This document shows, in pieces, positions 34,593 to 42,894 of a stretch of DNA of 49,900 nt. Positions within the stretch are counted from its first letter, which is position 1, and every line of letters begins with the position of its first letter. The notes under the pieces were generated by a model, which saw nothing but the letters and a program-made list of their open reading frames with translations, did no database searches and had not been told where the DNA came from. Source of the DNA: Wenzhouxiangellaceae bacterium (GTDB lineage: Bacteria; Pseudomonadota; Gammaproteobacteria; Xanthomonadales; Wenzhouxiangellaceae); NCBI GenBank assembly GCA_018334995.1, contig JAGXKW010000021.1:1-49900 (forward strand), in the 5' to 3' direction. The translations under genes and the position numbers were made by a program.

Positions 34593-35093
34593 CTAAAGCT
34601 TGCGGCCGAGCTTCTTTTCCGCGATCTTGCGTTCCATGTTCTGAAACGGCATCCGGATGATTTCGAAGGCCACCAGGCCCTGAACGGCGACCCAGAGCGC
34701 GATGCCGCCGAAGATCACGTACAGCACCGGTTCGTCGAAACCGAAGATCATGAAGAACACGACTGCGAGGATCACAAAGGAGATCACGCCGCTGAAAAAG
34801 TCCTTGATCCCCTTGGCGTATTCAATCGCTTCGGCTTCGTCGGGCTGGAGGTGTTCGTCGCGCGTGTCGGCGGCCGTGGCGGTGCGCTTATTTTCGTTTC
34901 GGGTCATGTCGCGGTGCTCCTTGGTGAATGTAGTGACGTCCACCTCGAATACCGCGGCCAGCGCGCGGGCCGTCTCCAGGCTCGGCGTGTGCCCGCGCTC
35001 GATCCTCTGGATCGTGCGGACCGACACGTCGGCCAGTTCGGCCAGCTGGTCCTGCGACCAGCCCTTTCTCAGCCGTAGTTTACGAACGATCAT
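34593..35093 (-). CDS. XRE-type helix-turn-helix regulator with 2TM membrane domain
   Basis: 166 aa from the ATG at 35093 (MIVRKLRLRKGWSQDQLAEL). A longer frame to 35168 lacks support. Residues 1-58 are an HTH_3 domain (SVRTIQRIERGHTPSLETA). The C-terminal part has two helices (about 101-121 FSGVISFVILAVVFFMIFG and 125-147 VLYVIFGGIALWVAVQGLVA), fitting the 2TM domain found in membrane-tethered XRE proteins. It ends in a basic tail (MERKIAEKKLGRKL). It lies between gap and pgk on the opposite strand. Control of these genes is possible but untested. A palindrome lies upstream at 35203. Confidence 0.82.
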   Translation of the reverse strand: MIVRKLRLRKGWSQDQLAELADVSVRTIQRIERGHTPSLETARALAAVFEVDVTTFTKEHRDMTRNENKRTATAADTRDEHLQPDEAEAIEYAKGIKDFFSGVISFVILAVVFFMIFGFDEPVLYVIFGGIALWVAVQGLVAFEIIRMPFQNMERKIAEKKLGRKL

Positions 35094-35202
35094 TGCGCTG
35101 TCCCGTACTTTCGAGGTGGCGTCATCGTCGACCAGGAGCCGCCGAATGAACACGACACGAACCCGCAATCTACCTGAAACGGGGCTGACAGCGCCAGGCA
35201 GA

Positions 35203-35215
35203 TGACAGCGTGTCA
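35203..35215. promoter_or_regulatory. Palindrome TGACAGCGTGTCA, candidate operator
   Basis: TGACA-GCG-TGTCA is a perfect dyad 110 bp upstream of the XRE start codon and 166 bp before pgk. A half-site TGACAGCG repeats at about 35186-35193. Such a dyad is the kind bound by dimeric HTH proteins. Assignment is by position only. Confidence 0.4.
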
Positions 35216-35380
35216 GTCCAGCTCACCGGATCTTTGGCCGGGCCATGGAAGCCACTCGGCCGAACTTCTTTCCCGTTTTCTCTTTGCGCCTCGTCGCCCG
35301 GGCGTTATCATCGAGGAAACAGGCTTGCGGAAAACGGAAGCGCATTTTCCTGAAAACTTGAATCTGAAAACTTATTCGCC

Positions 35381-36541
35381 ATGAAAACCCTCGACCAGGT
35401 AGACATCAAGAACAAACGCGTCCTCATCCGCGCCGATCTCAACGTGCCCATCCGCGACGGCAAGGTCACCAGCGATGCCCGCATCAAGGCCTCGGTGCCC
35501 ACCATCCGCCAGGCACTGGACAAGGGCGCGGCGGTGATGGTGATGTCGCACCTGGGCCGGCCGGAAGAGGGCGAGTTCGATTCGCAGTTCTCGCTGGCCC
35601 CGGTGGCCGAGAAGCTCGGAGAACTGCTGGGCGAGCCGTGCGAACTGGCCGCCGACTGGATCGACGGCGTCGACATTCAGCCGGGCAAGGCCGTTCTGCT
35701 GGAGAACGTCCGGTTTCTGAAGGGCGAGAAGAAAAACGACGCCGACCTGGCCGAAAAGATGGCCGCGCTGTGCGACGTGTTCGTCATGGATGCCTTCGCT
35801 ACCGCCCATCGCGCCCAGGCCTCCACCGAGGGGGCCATCCGGCATTCGGAGACCGCCGTGGCCGGCCCGCTGCTGGCGCGCGAAGTCGGCGCGCTGGACA
35901 AGGCCCTGGCCGACCCGGCGCGGCCTCTCGTGGCGATTGTCGGGGGCGCCAAGGTCTCGGGCAAGCTGCAAGTGCTGGAAGCGCTGATCGAGAAAGCCGA
36001 CCAGATCATTGTCGGCGGCGGCATTGCCAACACCTTCCTGGCCGCGGCCGGCCACCGCATCGGCAATTCGCTGCACGAGGCCGACCTGGTCGATACGGCG
36101 AAAAACCTGATGGAACAGGCAAAAGCCAAGGGCGCCGAAATCCCGCTGCCCACCGATGTGCTCACCGCCGAGCGCTTCCACCAGGACGCCCATGCCACGC
36201 TGCGCGACGTCGAGCGCATCCATCCCGAGGAAATGATCCTCGATATCGGCCCCGAAACCGCCGGCCGCCTGGCCGAGATCATCCGCAACGCCGGCACCGT
36301 CATCTGGAACGGACCCGTCGGGGTGTTCGAATTCGAATCGTTCCACTCCGGCACGCAGGCGGTCGCGCATGCCGTGGCCGGATGCAAGGGCTTCACGCTG
36401 GCCGGGGGCGGGGATACGATCGCGGCGATCGAGAAGTATCACGTGGCGGACAGGATTGACTATATTTCGACGGCGGGTGGGGCGTTTCTGGAGTATGTGG
36501 AGGGGAAGGCGTTGCCGGCTTTGGCGGCGCTTGAATCCTAA
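35381..36541 (+). CDS. pgk: Phosphoglycerate kinase
   Basis: 386 aa. The N domain starts [21 protein letters not shown] with the substrate motif, and [11 protein letters not shown] and [16 protein letters not shown] bind 3-phosphoglycerate. The C domain binds ATP ([22 protein letters not shown]) and ends [15 protein letters not shown] and [16 protein letters not shown]-like sequences. It makes ATP in glycolysis. In many gammaproteobacteria gap-pgk-pyk are adjacent. Here the order is interrupted by the XRE gene, and pyk does not follow within the window. Confidence 0.97.
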   Translation: MKTLDQVDIKNKRVLIRADLNVPIRDGKVTSDARIKASVPTIRQALDKGAAVMVMSHLGRPEEGEFDSQFSLAPVAEKLGELLGEPCELAADWIDGVDIQPGKAVLLENVRFLKGEKKNDADLAEKMAALCDVFVMDAFATAHRAQASTEGAIRHSETAVAGPLLAREVGALDKALADPARPLVAIVGGAKVSGKLQVLEALIEKADQIIVGGGIANTFLAAAGHRIGNSLHEADLVDTAKNLMEQAKAKGAEIPLPTDVLTAERFHQDAHATLRDVERIHPEEMILDIGPETAGRLAEIIRNAGTVIWNGPVGVFEFESFHSGTQAVAHAVAGCKGFTLAGGGDTIAAIEKYHVADRIDYISTAGGAFLEYVEGKALPALAALES

Positions 36542-36549
36542 TTCTGTCG

Positions 36550-36570
36550 CCCCGGACCTGATCCGGGGCC
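36550..36570. repeat. Dispersed CCGG palindrome, copy 3
   Basis: CCCCGGACCTGATCCGGGGC lies 8 bp after the pgk stop. It is the third copy of the element seen after degQ and gap. The very short distance suggests it forms the 3' end of the pgk transcript. Confidence 0.75.
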
Positions 36571-36606
36571 CAGGGTCTTGCCCAACCAACTGCCCAACAC
36601 GACCAA

Positions 36607-36745
36607 CTGCCCAACAGGACAGGCATTTCTCGAATGCTGCCCAACGACTGCCCAACAGGACAGGCATTTCTTGCTGCCCAACAGGACAGGCATTTCTTGA
36701 CATTCTGGCTTATCAGACACGCCCAACAGGACAGGCATTTCTCGA
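36607..36745. repeat. Four copies of CCCAACAGGACAGGCATTTCT
   Basis: Copies lie at about 36607-36633, 36649-36673, 36674-36700 and 36721-36745 in the same orientation. Short pieces GCCCAACxxGA also occur before them. The spacing is irregular and copies 2 and 3 touch, so this is a repeat array and not CRISPR. The block sits on the 3' side of the complete REP-type transposase. A related form (GGACAGGCAGTTCTTG) occurs at 39671-39725. The bases 36746-36915 have no gene. Confidence 0.9.
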
Positions 36746-36915
36746 AGAGGTAGCCCAGAGCGATTTTCGATGACGATCAGCCCGGAGCTCGAAAGTTGCC
36801 GTCGGGAATGCCGATTTATCCCTTCCTCAGCCCGATTCGCGCGGTTTAATTCGGATTCCGCGCACGCGAAATCCGGCAGCGAGGCCGTTCCGGGAATAAG
36901 GGTGGGTTTTCTGGC

Positions 36916-37965
36916 TTATCTGCCGGGCGAGAACAGCGCCGCGGCTGCCGTCTGACCTTTCATGAAAGCTTTTTCGAAGTGCTCGGCATATGCCTTCAGC
37001 TTGTCCAGGGCGCCGAGCGCGTTTGCGAAGCCGAACTTCGGCTTTCTGATGTAGGCCAGGTACTGTTCCGGGCGCATGTTCAGCCGCTTCAGGATGGGCG
37101 GCAGGCGCTCTGGAATCGCGCCTTTCTTGGCTTCGGCGATGGCGCGGCCGGACCAATCGACCAGTTCGAGGTAGTCGGGGGTGGAATAGGGGATGCCATC
37201 TTCCGCGCTTTCGCTGCTGTCGTCTTGGAATTCAAGCAGTCTGATGATTTCGCCACTCAGTCCAGCTTTTTCTTTCGACGTGTCTGCTGCTTTTCGGGCC
37301 GGCGCCGGCCTCGGTTTCTGCGTCGCCCGCCAGTCTGCAATCCTTTGCTGGATGGACGTGTAGTCTGAAGCCTCCGGCGTTTGGGCGATCCCCGCGCGGA
37401 TCGGATTGAGATCGACATAGGCCATGGCCGTCAACACCGCGGCCTCGTCCAACAGCGCCTGGCTGTGAAACCGCGATTGCCAGAAGTGCCCGGTCACGTT
37501 GTCCTCTGTATTGGCCTGGCGGGCTATTGGCTCGTTGAGGCACTTCATGAACCACGACAGATCGCAAAGCCGCTTCCGATACTCGTCGATATGGTTTTGC
37601 GCAACCTGTCGCTGGGCCTGGCTCAGTTGCTGGCCGGCGACGAATGCTCGAACAACTGGCGGTCCGGTAAACAGGCGGATCCATCGGTCGGCAACTTCGA
37701 ACTCATCCCATTCCAGTGCGCTTTGTTCGTCAATACGGAGCACCAGGTGATAGTGGTTCGACAGAATCGCGTAGGCGCAGACGTCGATGGCGAAGACATC
37801 GGCCAGTAAGGCGAGCCGGTCCTGAATATCCGTCTTGCGGCTCGAGTAGTCCTTGCCGGTCAGCGGATCCCGGCCACACAGGAAATGACGTCGAACGCAG
37901 CGGGCGATGACGTGGTAGAACGGCGTGACCTCGGTGGATACGAGACGTTTGCGAGCTTGCGGCAT
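36916..37965 (-). CDS. REP-associated (Y1_Tnp/HUH) transposase, complete
   Basis: 349 aa. The metal-binding HUH motif is His71-Tyr72-His73 (AILSNHYHLVLR). Other family features are CVRRHFLCGRD at the start, GHFWQSRFHSQALLDEAAVL and MAYVDLNPIRAGIAQTPE in the middle. Past about residue 200 the protein has a longer, charged C-terminal part without a known domain. A tyrosine is expected in the helix before GHFWQSRF for strand cleavage. In this copy that helix reads KCLNEPIARQAN, without Tyr. The only nearby one is Tyr129 (NHIDEYRK), which is not in the usual place. No terminal repeats of an insertion sequence are seen. Repeat array 36607-36745 lies 3' of it. Confidence 0.85.
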   Translation of the reverse strand: MPQARKRLVSTEVTPFYHVIARCVRRHFLCGRDPLTGKDYSSRKTDIQDRLALLADVFAIDVCAYAILSNHYHLVLRIDEQSALEWDEFEVADRWIRLFTGPPVVRAFVAGQQLSQAQRQVAQNHIDEYRKRLCDLSWFMKCLNEPIARQANTEDNVTGHFWQSRFHSQALLDEAAVLTAMAYVDLNPIRAGIAQTPEASDYTSIQQRIADWRATQKPRPAPARKAADTSKEKAGLSGEIIRLLEFQDDSSESAEDGIPYSTPDYLELVDWSGRAIAEAKKGAIPERLPPILKRLNMRPEQYLAYIRKPKFGFANALGALDKLKAYAEHFEKAFMKGQTAAAALFSPGR

Positions 37966-38154
37966 GCGGAACTCCGCTGGTCAGATGCAGACCAGCCTAA
38001 TTCGCCTGGAGCAGGTAAGAAATCGGAATATAAGCCGAATTCGGGTAGGTAAATTTCCCGATTTGTGCCGCCGACTTGTGCCCCGACTGCCGGCCTGTTC
38101 CGGTCCTGACTCTTCTCGTGAATCTTCTCCACTGACGCGTCTCCGACACTTTCG

Positions 38155-38898
38155 CTACCAGTAATCGAGTCCAGGTGGCGGCTGCGGCGGTGCGACGGTG
38201 AGCAGCCACCAGGTCAGCGCTGCGACGAGCACGATCAGGATCAGCGCCAGCGCACTGCGGGAATGGGCAATGGCAGCCGATTCCGGTACCCGGTCCGCCG
38301 ACTTCCGCCCGGTAATCATGGCGCGGACAAGGCGCTGCCCCTTGAACAGGCGATAGGCAAGAATCGCTGCCAGGTGAAGTCCAAGCACTGCGCCCACAGG
38401 CCAGGCCAGTTGGTGATGAATACTGCTGGCGAGGTCGGCCGAGTCTTCGCTGACCGCCGCGTACCAGGGGCCTTCGTAGAGAATGTCGTCGCTGATGAAC
38501 AGGCCTGCGCTGGCCTGCACGGCCACTAAAGCCAGCATGGCGATGACGGCGAGTGCGCCGAGGGGGTTGTGGCCCGGACTCTCCGGCGAATCCCGCCGCG
38601 GCAGGATCTTCAGGTAGGCAAGAAGACATTTCGGGTGGGGCAGGAAACTGCCGAAACGGGCGTGGCGTGGTCCCACAAATCCCCAGATGATGCGGAAGAT
38701 CAGCAGGCCGACGGCGCTCTGGCCGAACCAGAAATGCCACTGGCGCCAATCGAAGCCACCCCACTGACCCGTGATCCAGGCCCCGGCTACGGCGATCGCG
38801 AACAGCCAATGCCACAGCCGGAGCGGCCAGTCCCAGACCAGCCGCCCGGCATGTTTCTCCGTCACGGCGCGTGGCGCCCGCGAGAAATGCGATAACAC
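38155..38898 (-). CDS. Diheme-type cytochrome b (cytochrome b561 family)
   Basis: 247 aa. At least four membrane helices, the first around residues 28-45 (LWHWLFAIAVAGAWITG), with candidate heme histidines in PLRLWHW, RQWHFWFG and IHHQLAWPVGAVLGLHLA. This matches bacterial b561/Ni-Fe-hydrogenase-type cytochrome b proteins, which pass quinol electrons to periplasmic carriers. It follows the cytochrome c' gene on the same strand (gap 241 bp), and such pairs work together. The start at 38898 is taken as given. No Shine-Dalgarno site decides it. Confidence 0.88.
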   Translation of the reverse strand: MLSHFSRAPRAVTEKHAGRLVWDWPLRLWHWLFAIAVAGAWITGQWGGFDWRQWHFWFGQSAVGLLIFRIIWGFVGPRHARFGSFLPHPKCLLAYLKILPRRDSPESPGHNPLGALAVIAMLALVAVQASAGLFISDDILYEGPWYAAVSEDSADLASSIHHQLAWPVGAVLGLHLAAILAYRLFKGQRLVRAMITGRKSADRVPESAAIAHSRSALALILIVLVAALTWWLLTVAPPQPPPGLDYW

Positions 38899-39139
38899 TC
38901 AGAGGCGCTGTGTCGGAGCGAATCAAGAGGCGTTTTGCAGGCAATGACCGCTTCCTTGCCAGGAAGCTCATCGCCGAATTGTGCCGGCGCAGTGTTGCCG
39001 CCAGCGCTGTCGCACGACCGCGCTGGGCCGGATTGAGCTTGCTCTATGGCTCGCGGCCAGGCCGGACTGAGCTGGTTCGCATGGCTCACTGTACTTGTGC
39101 CATTGCTGAGCCTTGCCGAATTTGTCGCGCAGTCCACGA

Positions 39140-39607
39140 CTAGTCGTCGAGCCGGAAGTCGTCGTGGCAGCTGCCGCAGCTGCTGCCCAGGGCGCCGATG
39201 GCCTCGCGCATGGCGCCTTCGTCACCCGTCGCCGCTGCCGAAACAAGGCCGTTGCCCGCGTCGATCGTATTCTGGATCTTGGCGGCGAAATCGTCGGGCT
39301 GTTCCCAGATCACGTCCAGCGCTTCGGTGGTCACGTCGTTGGCGCGCGTGTCGGCGGCGAACGCGTCGGCCATCATTTGCGACAGCGCGGACAGTCGCGC
39401 GGCGTTGGTCTCGACCCGCGCTGCATCGAACTCGATGCGATCGCGAGCCATCGCCCCGAGCGGTGCCATGTTCCAGCCCATCAGATGCAGAACCGACTGC
39501 CGTGTCTCGACGGCACGCTCGGCCTGATCCTGGTTCAGCTCTGCGTCGACCGTTCCGGCAAAAGCCAGAATCGCACACGCTACGACGAATTTGCCTCGAA
39601 TCATCAT
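39140..39607 (-). CDS. Cytochrome c' (class II cytochrome c)
   Basis: 155 aa from the ATG at 39607, 4 nt after AAGGAGAG. ATG 39604 is also possible. Signal peptide to about residue 22 (VACAILAFAGTVDA). The heme-binding motif CGSCH (Cys144, Cys147, His148) lies at the C terminus, as in class II cytochromes, and the body is a four-helix bundle. It is a periplasmic electron or gas (NO, CO) binding protein. The cytochrome b gene lies downstream. Repeats begin 64 bp upstream. Confidence 0.92.
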   Translation of the reverse strand: MMIRGKFVVACAILAFAGTVDAELNQDQAERAVETRQSVLHLMGWNMAPLGAMARDRIEFDAARVETNAARLSALSQMMADAFAADTRANDVTTEALDVIWEQPDDFAAKIQNTIDAGNGLVSAAATGDEGAMREAIGALGSSCGSCHDDFRLDD

Positions 39608-39670
39608 ACGACTCTCCTTGTTTTGGGCTTTTGTAATACCACAATTCATGTTGCTTGTGAGTGACTGACA

Positions 39671-39825
39671 GAACAAATTGGACAGGCAGTTCTTGGAAAG
39701 GAACAAATTGGACAGGCAGTTCTTGAATAGGCCGCACAAGGTAAATGTCGCCAGCGGGCTAGGCGCCGGCCGCGCGTCTCGGGTTTCCGTTTCACGGGAT
39801 GGATTGGACAGGCACTTCCCCCCCG
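39671..39825. repeat. Tandem GAACAAATTGGACAGGCAGTTCTTG units, plus a derived copy
   Basis: Two perfect units (39671-39695 and 39701-39725) follow with a 30-bp period. A diverged unit, GGATTGGACAGGCACTTCC, lies at about 39798-39817. The core GGACAGGCA.TTCTTG equals the core of the array at 36607-36745, on the other side of the transposase-cytochrome segment. The remaining gap to 40102 (495 bp in all) shows no gene. Confidence 0.85.
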
Positions 39826-40102
39826 GGCACTTCCCCCATCCCGCGCTCCCGGACTTCCGGGCTGTATCTCACTGCTTTGCTCATTGCTCCATCCTCTCAA
39901 ATCGTGGAGCCTCCGGTAAAGTCGGTACGTTTCAGCCTGCGCTGAATTCCGGTTTGTTGACGACCGCAATCGGGGAAGTCGGAAGCAAGGCATCGCGTTA
40001 GTATGGGTAGCGAGCGAGCAGTTGGGATAGTGCTGCATCCAGCCGCGCTGCCCGATGCTTTGGCTGCGGGCCGGCATTTTTCTGAATCAGGAGGTAATAA
40101 CC

Positions 40103-41353
40103 ATGCGTCATGTCTTATCGATTCTTTTGCTGCTGGGCCTGACCGCTTGCAACGCCGGCACAGAAACGCCCGGCATGGAGGCCAATCAGACGGCCGAGTC
40201 CGCGTCCGAAACAACACGCCGGCCGGAGGAGACGCGTCCGCCGGAGGCCGGCTACGAACCTGCTTTCGGAAACCAGACCCGAGCGCCGCAGCCGGTACAG
40301 ACCGAGGACTGGGCAGTCGATACGATCGTCCAGGGCCTGGAGCACCCCTGGGCGCTCGATTTTCTGCCCGGTGGCGCAATGCTGGTCACCGAGCGCCCGG
40401 GACGCCTGCGCATCGTCGACACCGACGGTGAAATTTCCGAACCGCTCTCCGGCGTCCCGGAAGTGGACAACCGCGGCCAGGGCGGGTTGCTCGACGTCGT
40501 CGTCGCGCCGGATTTCGAGTCCAGCAGAACCATCTTCCTGAGCTTTTCCGAGCCGCACGACGACGGCACCAACAACACCGCGGTTGCGCGCGCGCAGCTG
40601 AGCGAAGACGCCGACGCGCTTGAAGATGTGCAGGTGGTCTTCAGCCAGTACCCCAGCGTCGAATCCACCGGTCACTTCGGTTCACGCATCGTGTTTCAGG
40701 ATGAAGGCACGATCTGGATCACCATGGGCGACCGGCAGGGCCACCCGGTGCGGCGGAATGCCCAGGATCCGACCAACCTGATCGGCACGGTGGCGCGCGT
40801 CAATATCGATGGATCGATTCCCGAAGACAATCCATTCGTTGGCCATGAAGAATACGCTCCGGAGCTTTGGTCCTGGGGCCACCGCAACATTCAGGCCGCC
40901 GAGATCCATCCCGAAACCGGCGAGCTCTGGACGGTCGAGCACGGGCCGCGTGGCGGAGACGAGCTGAACCGGGCTGAAGCCGGCGAAAACTATGGCTGGC
41001 CGACCATCTCCTACGGCATCGAATACCGGGGTGGCGAAGTCTACGAAGGCAAGACCGAACAGGAAGGCATGGAGCAGCCGGTTTATTACTGGGATCCGGT
41101 GATCGCGCCTTCGGGAATGACGTTTTATACCGGCAAGTCCTTCCCGGCATGGCAGGGCGACCTGTTCGTCGGCGGCCTGCGTTCCGCGCTGGTCTCCCGA
41201 CTGGTGCTGGAAGACGGTCGCGTCGTCGCCGAGGAATGGCTGGAGATCGGACACCGCGTACGCGACGTCGTCCAGGGACCGGACGGCGATATCTATCTGG
41301 TCACCGACGAATCGGACGGCCGGGTCATGCGGATCGTTCGGGAGGAAGATTGA
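40103..41353 (+). CDS. PQQ-dependent sugar dehydrogenase (glucose/sorbosone dehydrogenase family) lipoprotein
   Basis: 416 aa from ATG 40103 behind AGGAGG. Lipoprotein signal MRHVLSILLLLGLTAC with Cys16, then a low-complexity linker rich in Glu/Pro/Thr to about residue 60. The rest is a six-bladed propeller of the soluble aldose dehydrogenase family: ALDFLPGGAMLVTERPGRLR, DNRGQGGLLDVVVAPDFESS, ELWSWGHRNIQAAEIHPETG and GPRGGDELNRAEAGENYGWP. It oxidises sugars in the periplasm. PQQ synthesis genes are not in the window. Convergent with an MFS gene. Confidence 0.9.
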   Translation: MRHVLSILLLLGLTACNAGTETPGMEANQTAESASETTRRPEETRPPEAGYEPAFGNQTRAPQPVQTEDWAVDTIVQGLEHPWALDFLPGGAMLVTERPGRLRIVDTDGEISEPLSGVPEVDNRGQGGLLDVVVAPDFESSRTIFLSFSEPHDDGTNNTAVARAQLSEDADALEDVQVVFSQYPSVESTGHFGSRIVFQDEGTIWITMGDRQGHPVRRNAQDPTNLIGTVARVNIDGSIPEDNPFVGHEEYAPELWSWGHRNIQAAEIHPETGELWTVEHGPRGGDELNRAEAGENYGWPTISYGIEYRGGEVYEGKTEQEGMEQPVYYWDPVIAPSGMTFYTGKSFPAWQGDLFVGGLRSALVSRLVLEDGRVVAEEWLEIGHRVRDVVQGPDGDIYLVTDESDGRVMRIVREED

Positions 41354-41369
41354 ACCTCCGAAGATACGG

Positions 41370-42644
41370 TCAAGGGTTTTTGGCGGCGCCCGCCTCGAAT
41401 CTGAACGGCTCGCCTTCGGCGTCCTGAAGCTGTTGATCGAACGCCGCCTGCAGGCCGGTGTCCTGCTCTTCGGTTTCCGCCGCGGGCTCTTGCTCGATCG
41501 AGCGCGGATACAGTGGCGACAGGATCGCCACCGCGATGCCTATCGCCGAGAGCGCGGCAAATGCATCGGCATAGCCGAATGCGTCTACCAGTGCGCCGAC
41601 GACCGGGGAGCCGGCTGCCTGTCCCAGCGCACACGCCATGAACGGCAGCACCGGTCCCATCGACAGCCGGCCGGGCAACAGGCGGATGCCGGTCATCAGG
41701 TAAAGCCCGGTCAGGCTCATGTAGGCGAGACCGAAGACCAGCGCGGAAAACGCCGCGAGCACCAGCTGGCCGGGGCTGGCGGCGAGCAGCGCGAGACTCG
41801 CCGACAGCATCATCAGCATCAGCGCATGCGTAATGGGCGGGTTGTTGCGGTCGGCCAGGTCGGCCACCACGGCCCCGCCGAGCCCGGCGATACCGACCGC
41901 GAGCCACAGCCAACCGGTCGAACCCGGCGGCAGGGCGCCCAGAGTGACCACCAGGTCGGGCGCGAAGATCCAGTACGCCGAGGAGACAAAGCCCATCGCG
42001 AATGCGAACAGCGAGAGTCCTGAAAGACGCGACCACTGCAGCTTGCTGATCGGAGGCGGCGGCGCTGCGTTCGCCGGCATGATCGGCGAGACCGAAGGAA
42101 TGTAGAACCACGCGGCCACCGCGCCGATGCCGGCCAGGACGGCAAATGACGCGTAGGCGAAGCGCCAGGCGCCGGACATGAACAGAGCCGCCGGCACGGC
42201 GACGGCCACGCCGATGCTGGTACCCGCGTTCATGACTGCGCTGACCCGCCCGTGCAGCGTTCGCTTGACCAGCGCCTGCATTGCGGCCGTGAGTGCCGGC
42301 ATCATCAGTCCGGTGCAGATGCCGCAGGCGAATACACCGGCGCCGAGCGATAGGGCGTCAGAGGCCAGGCTGATCAGTGCGAGACCGCCGACGCCGAACC
42401 CGCCCGACAGCACCGCCGTGTAGCGGGCACCGAGGCGATCGGCGGCGAACGGCGCGATCAGCGTGGCCAGCAGGAAACTGATGAGCGGCAGCGCGCCGAT
42501 GATGCCGATCACGTACGGCGTCAGTCCGAGATCGAGCCGGATCGGGGGCACGAAAAGGCCGAAGGCGAAGCGCGCAAGCCCGTAACTGATTGCAGTCAGC
42601 GCTGCGCCGAACAGCGCGAATCTTGCGTTCGAGAGCGACGTCAC
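41370..42644 (-). CDS. MFS transporter
   Basis: 424 aa from a GTG at 42644 behind GGAG. A longer frame to 42773 has low-complexity N-terminal residues and is rejected. Twelve hydrophobic helices are expected. The A-motif-like loop AADRLGARYTAVLSGGFG lies after helix 2. SYGLARFAFGLFVPPIRLD near the start fits the group of MFS proteins related to YbfB/YjiJ. The substrate is unknown. It ends 17 bp from the convergent sugar dehydrogenase. It is the last gene on the minus strand of the lipid-related group. Confidence 0.82.
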   Translation of the reverse strand: MTSLSNARFALFGAALTAISYGLARFAFGLFVPPIRLDLGLTPYVIGIIGALPLISFLLATLIAPFAADRLGARYTAVLSGGFGVGGLALISLASDALSLGAGVFACGICTGLMMPALTAAMQALVKRTLHGRVSAVMNAGTSIGVAVAVPAALFMSGAWRFAYASFAVLAGIGAVAAWFYIPSVSPIMPANAAPPPPISKLQWSRLSGLSLFAFAMGFVSSAYWIFAPDLVVTLGALPPGSTGWLWLAVGIAGLGGAVVADLADRNNPPITHALMLMMLSASLALLAASPGQLVLAAFSALVFGLAYMSLTGLYLMTGIRLLPGRLSMGPVLPFMACALGQAAGSPVVGALVDAFGYADAFAALSAIGIAVAILSPLYPRSIEQEPAAETEEQDTGLQAAFDQQLQDAEGEPFRFEAGAAKNP

Positions 42645-42894
42645 GGCCACTCCGCCAGGCAGGAATCGAGCATTCCGGCTGGTTTCGGCCTCACGCGCGA
42701 CGCCGGCCGCGCGATGAGCGTCCGTTGATGCTCGCGATGGGTATTTGCTTTGACCATCATGCAGTCCCCGCATGAAATGCTGACCGGAGCGCGCGGACGC
42801 CCGGCGGTTTTCAGGAACCGGGACCGTGGGCGGACCTTCCGCGACAACATTAACAGCGCCCGGGCCGCTGATTAGTGATCCTGTCGGTCAGCCG

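Noticed and set aside
36607-36745. CRISPR-like array
   Set aside because: Repeat spacing is irregular and two copies touch with no spacer. No cas genes are present. It is a short dispersed repeat array.
39026-39089. Imperfect duplication of a 29-30-bp block (GGCCGGAYTGAGCT...)
   Set aside because: Two diverged copies only, between the cytochrome genes. Too weak to distinguish from chance or old slippage.
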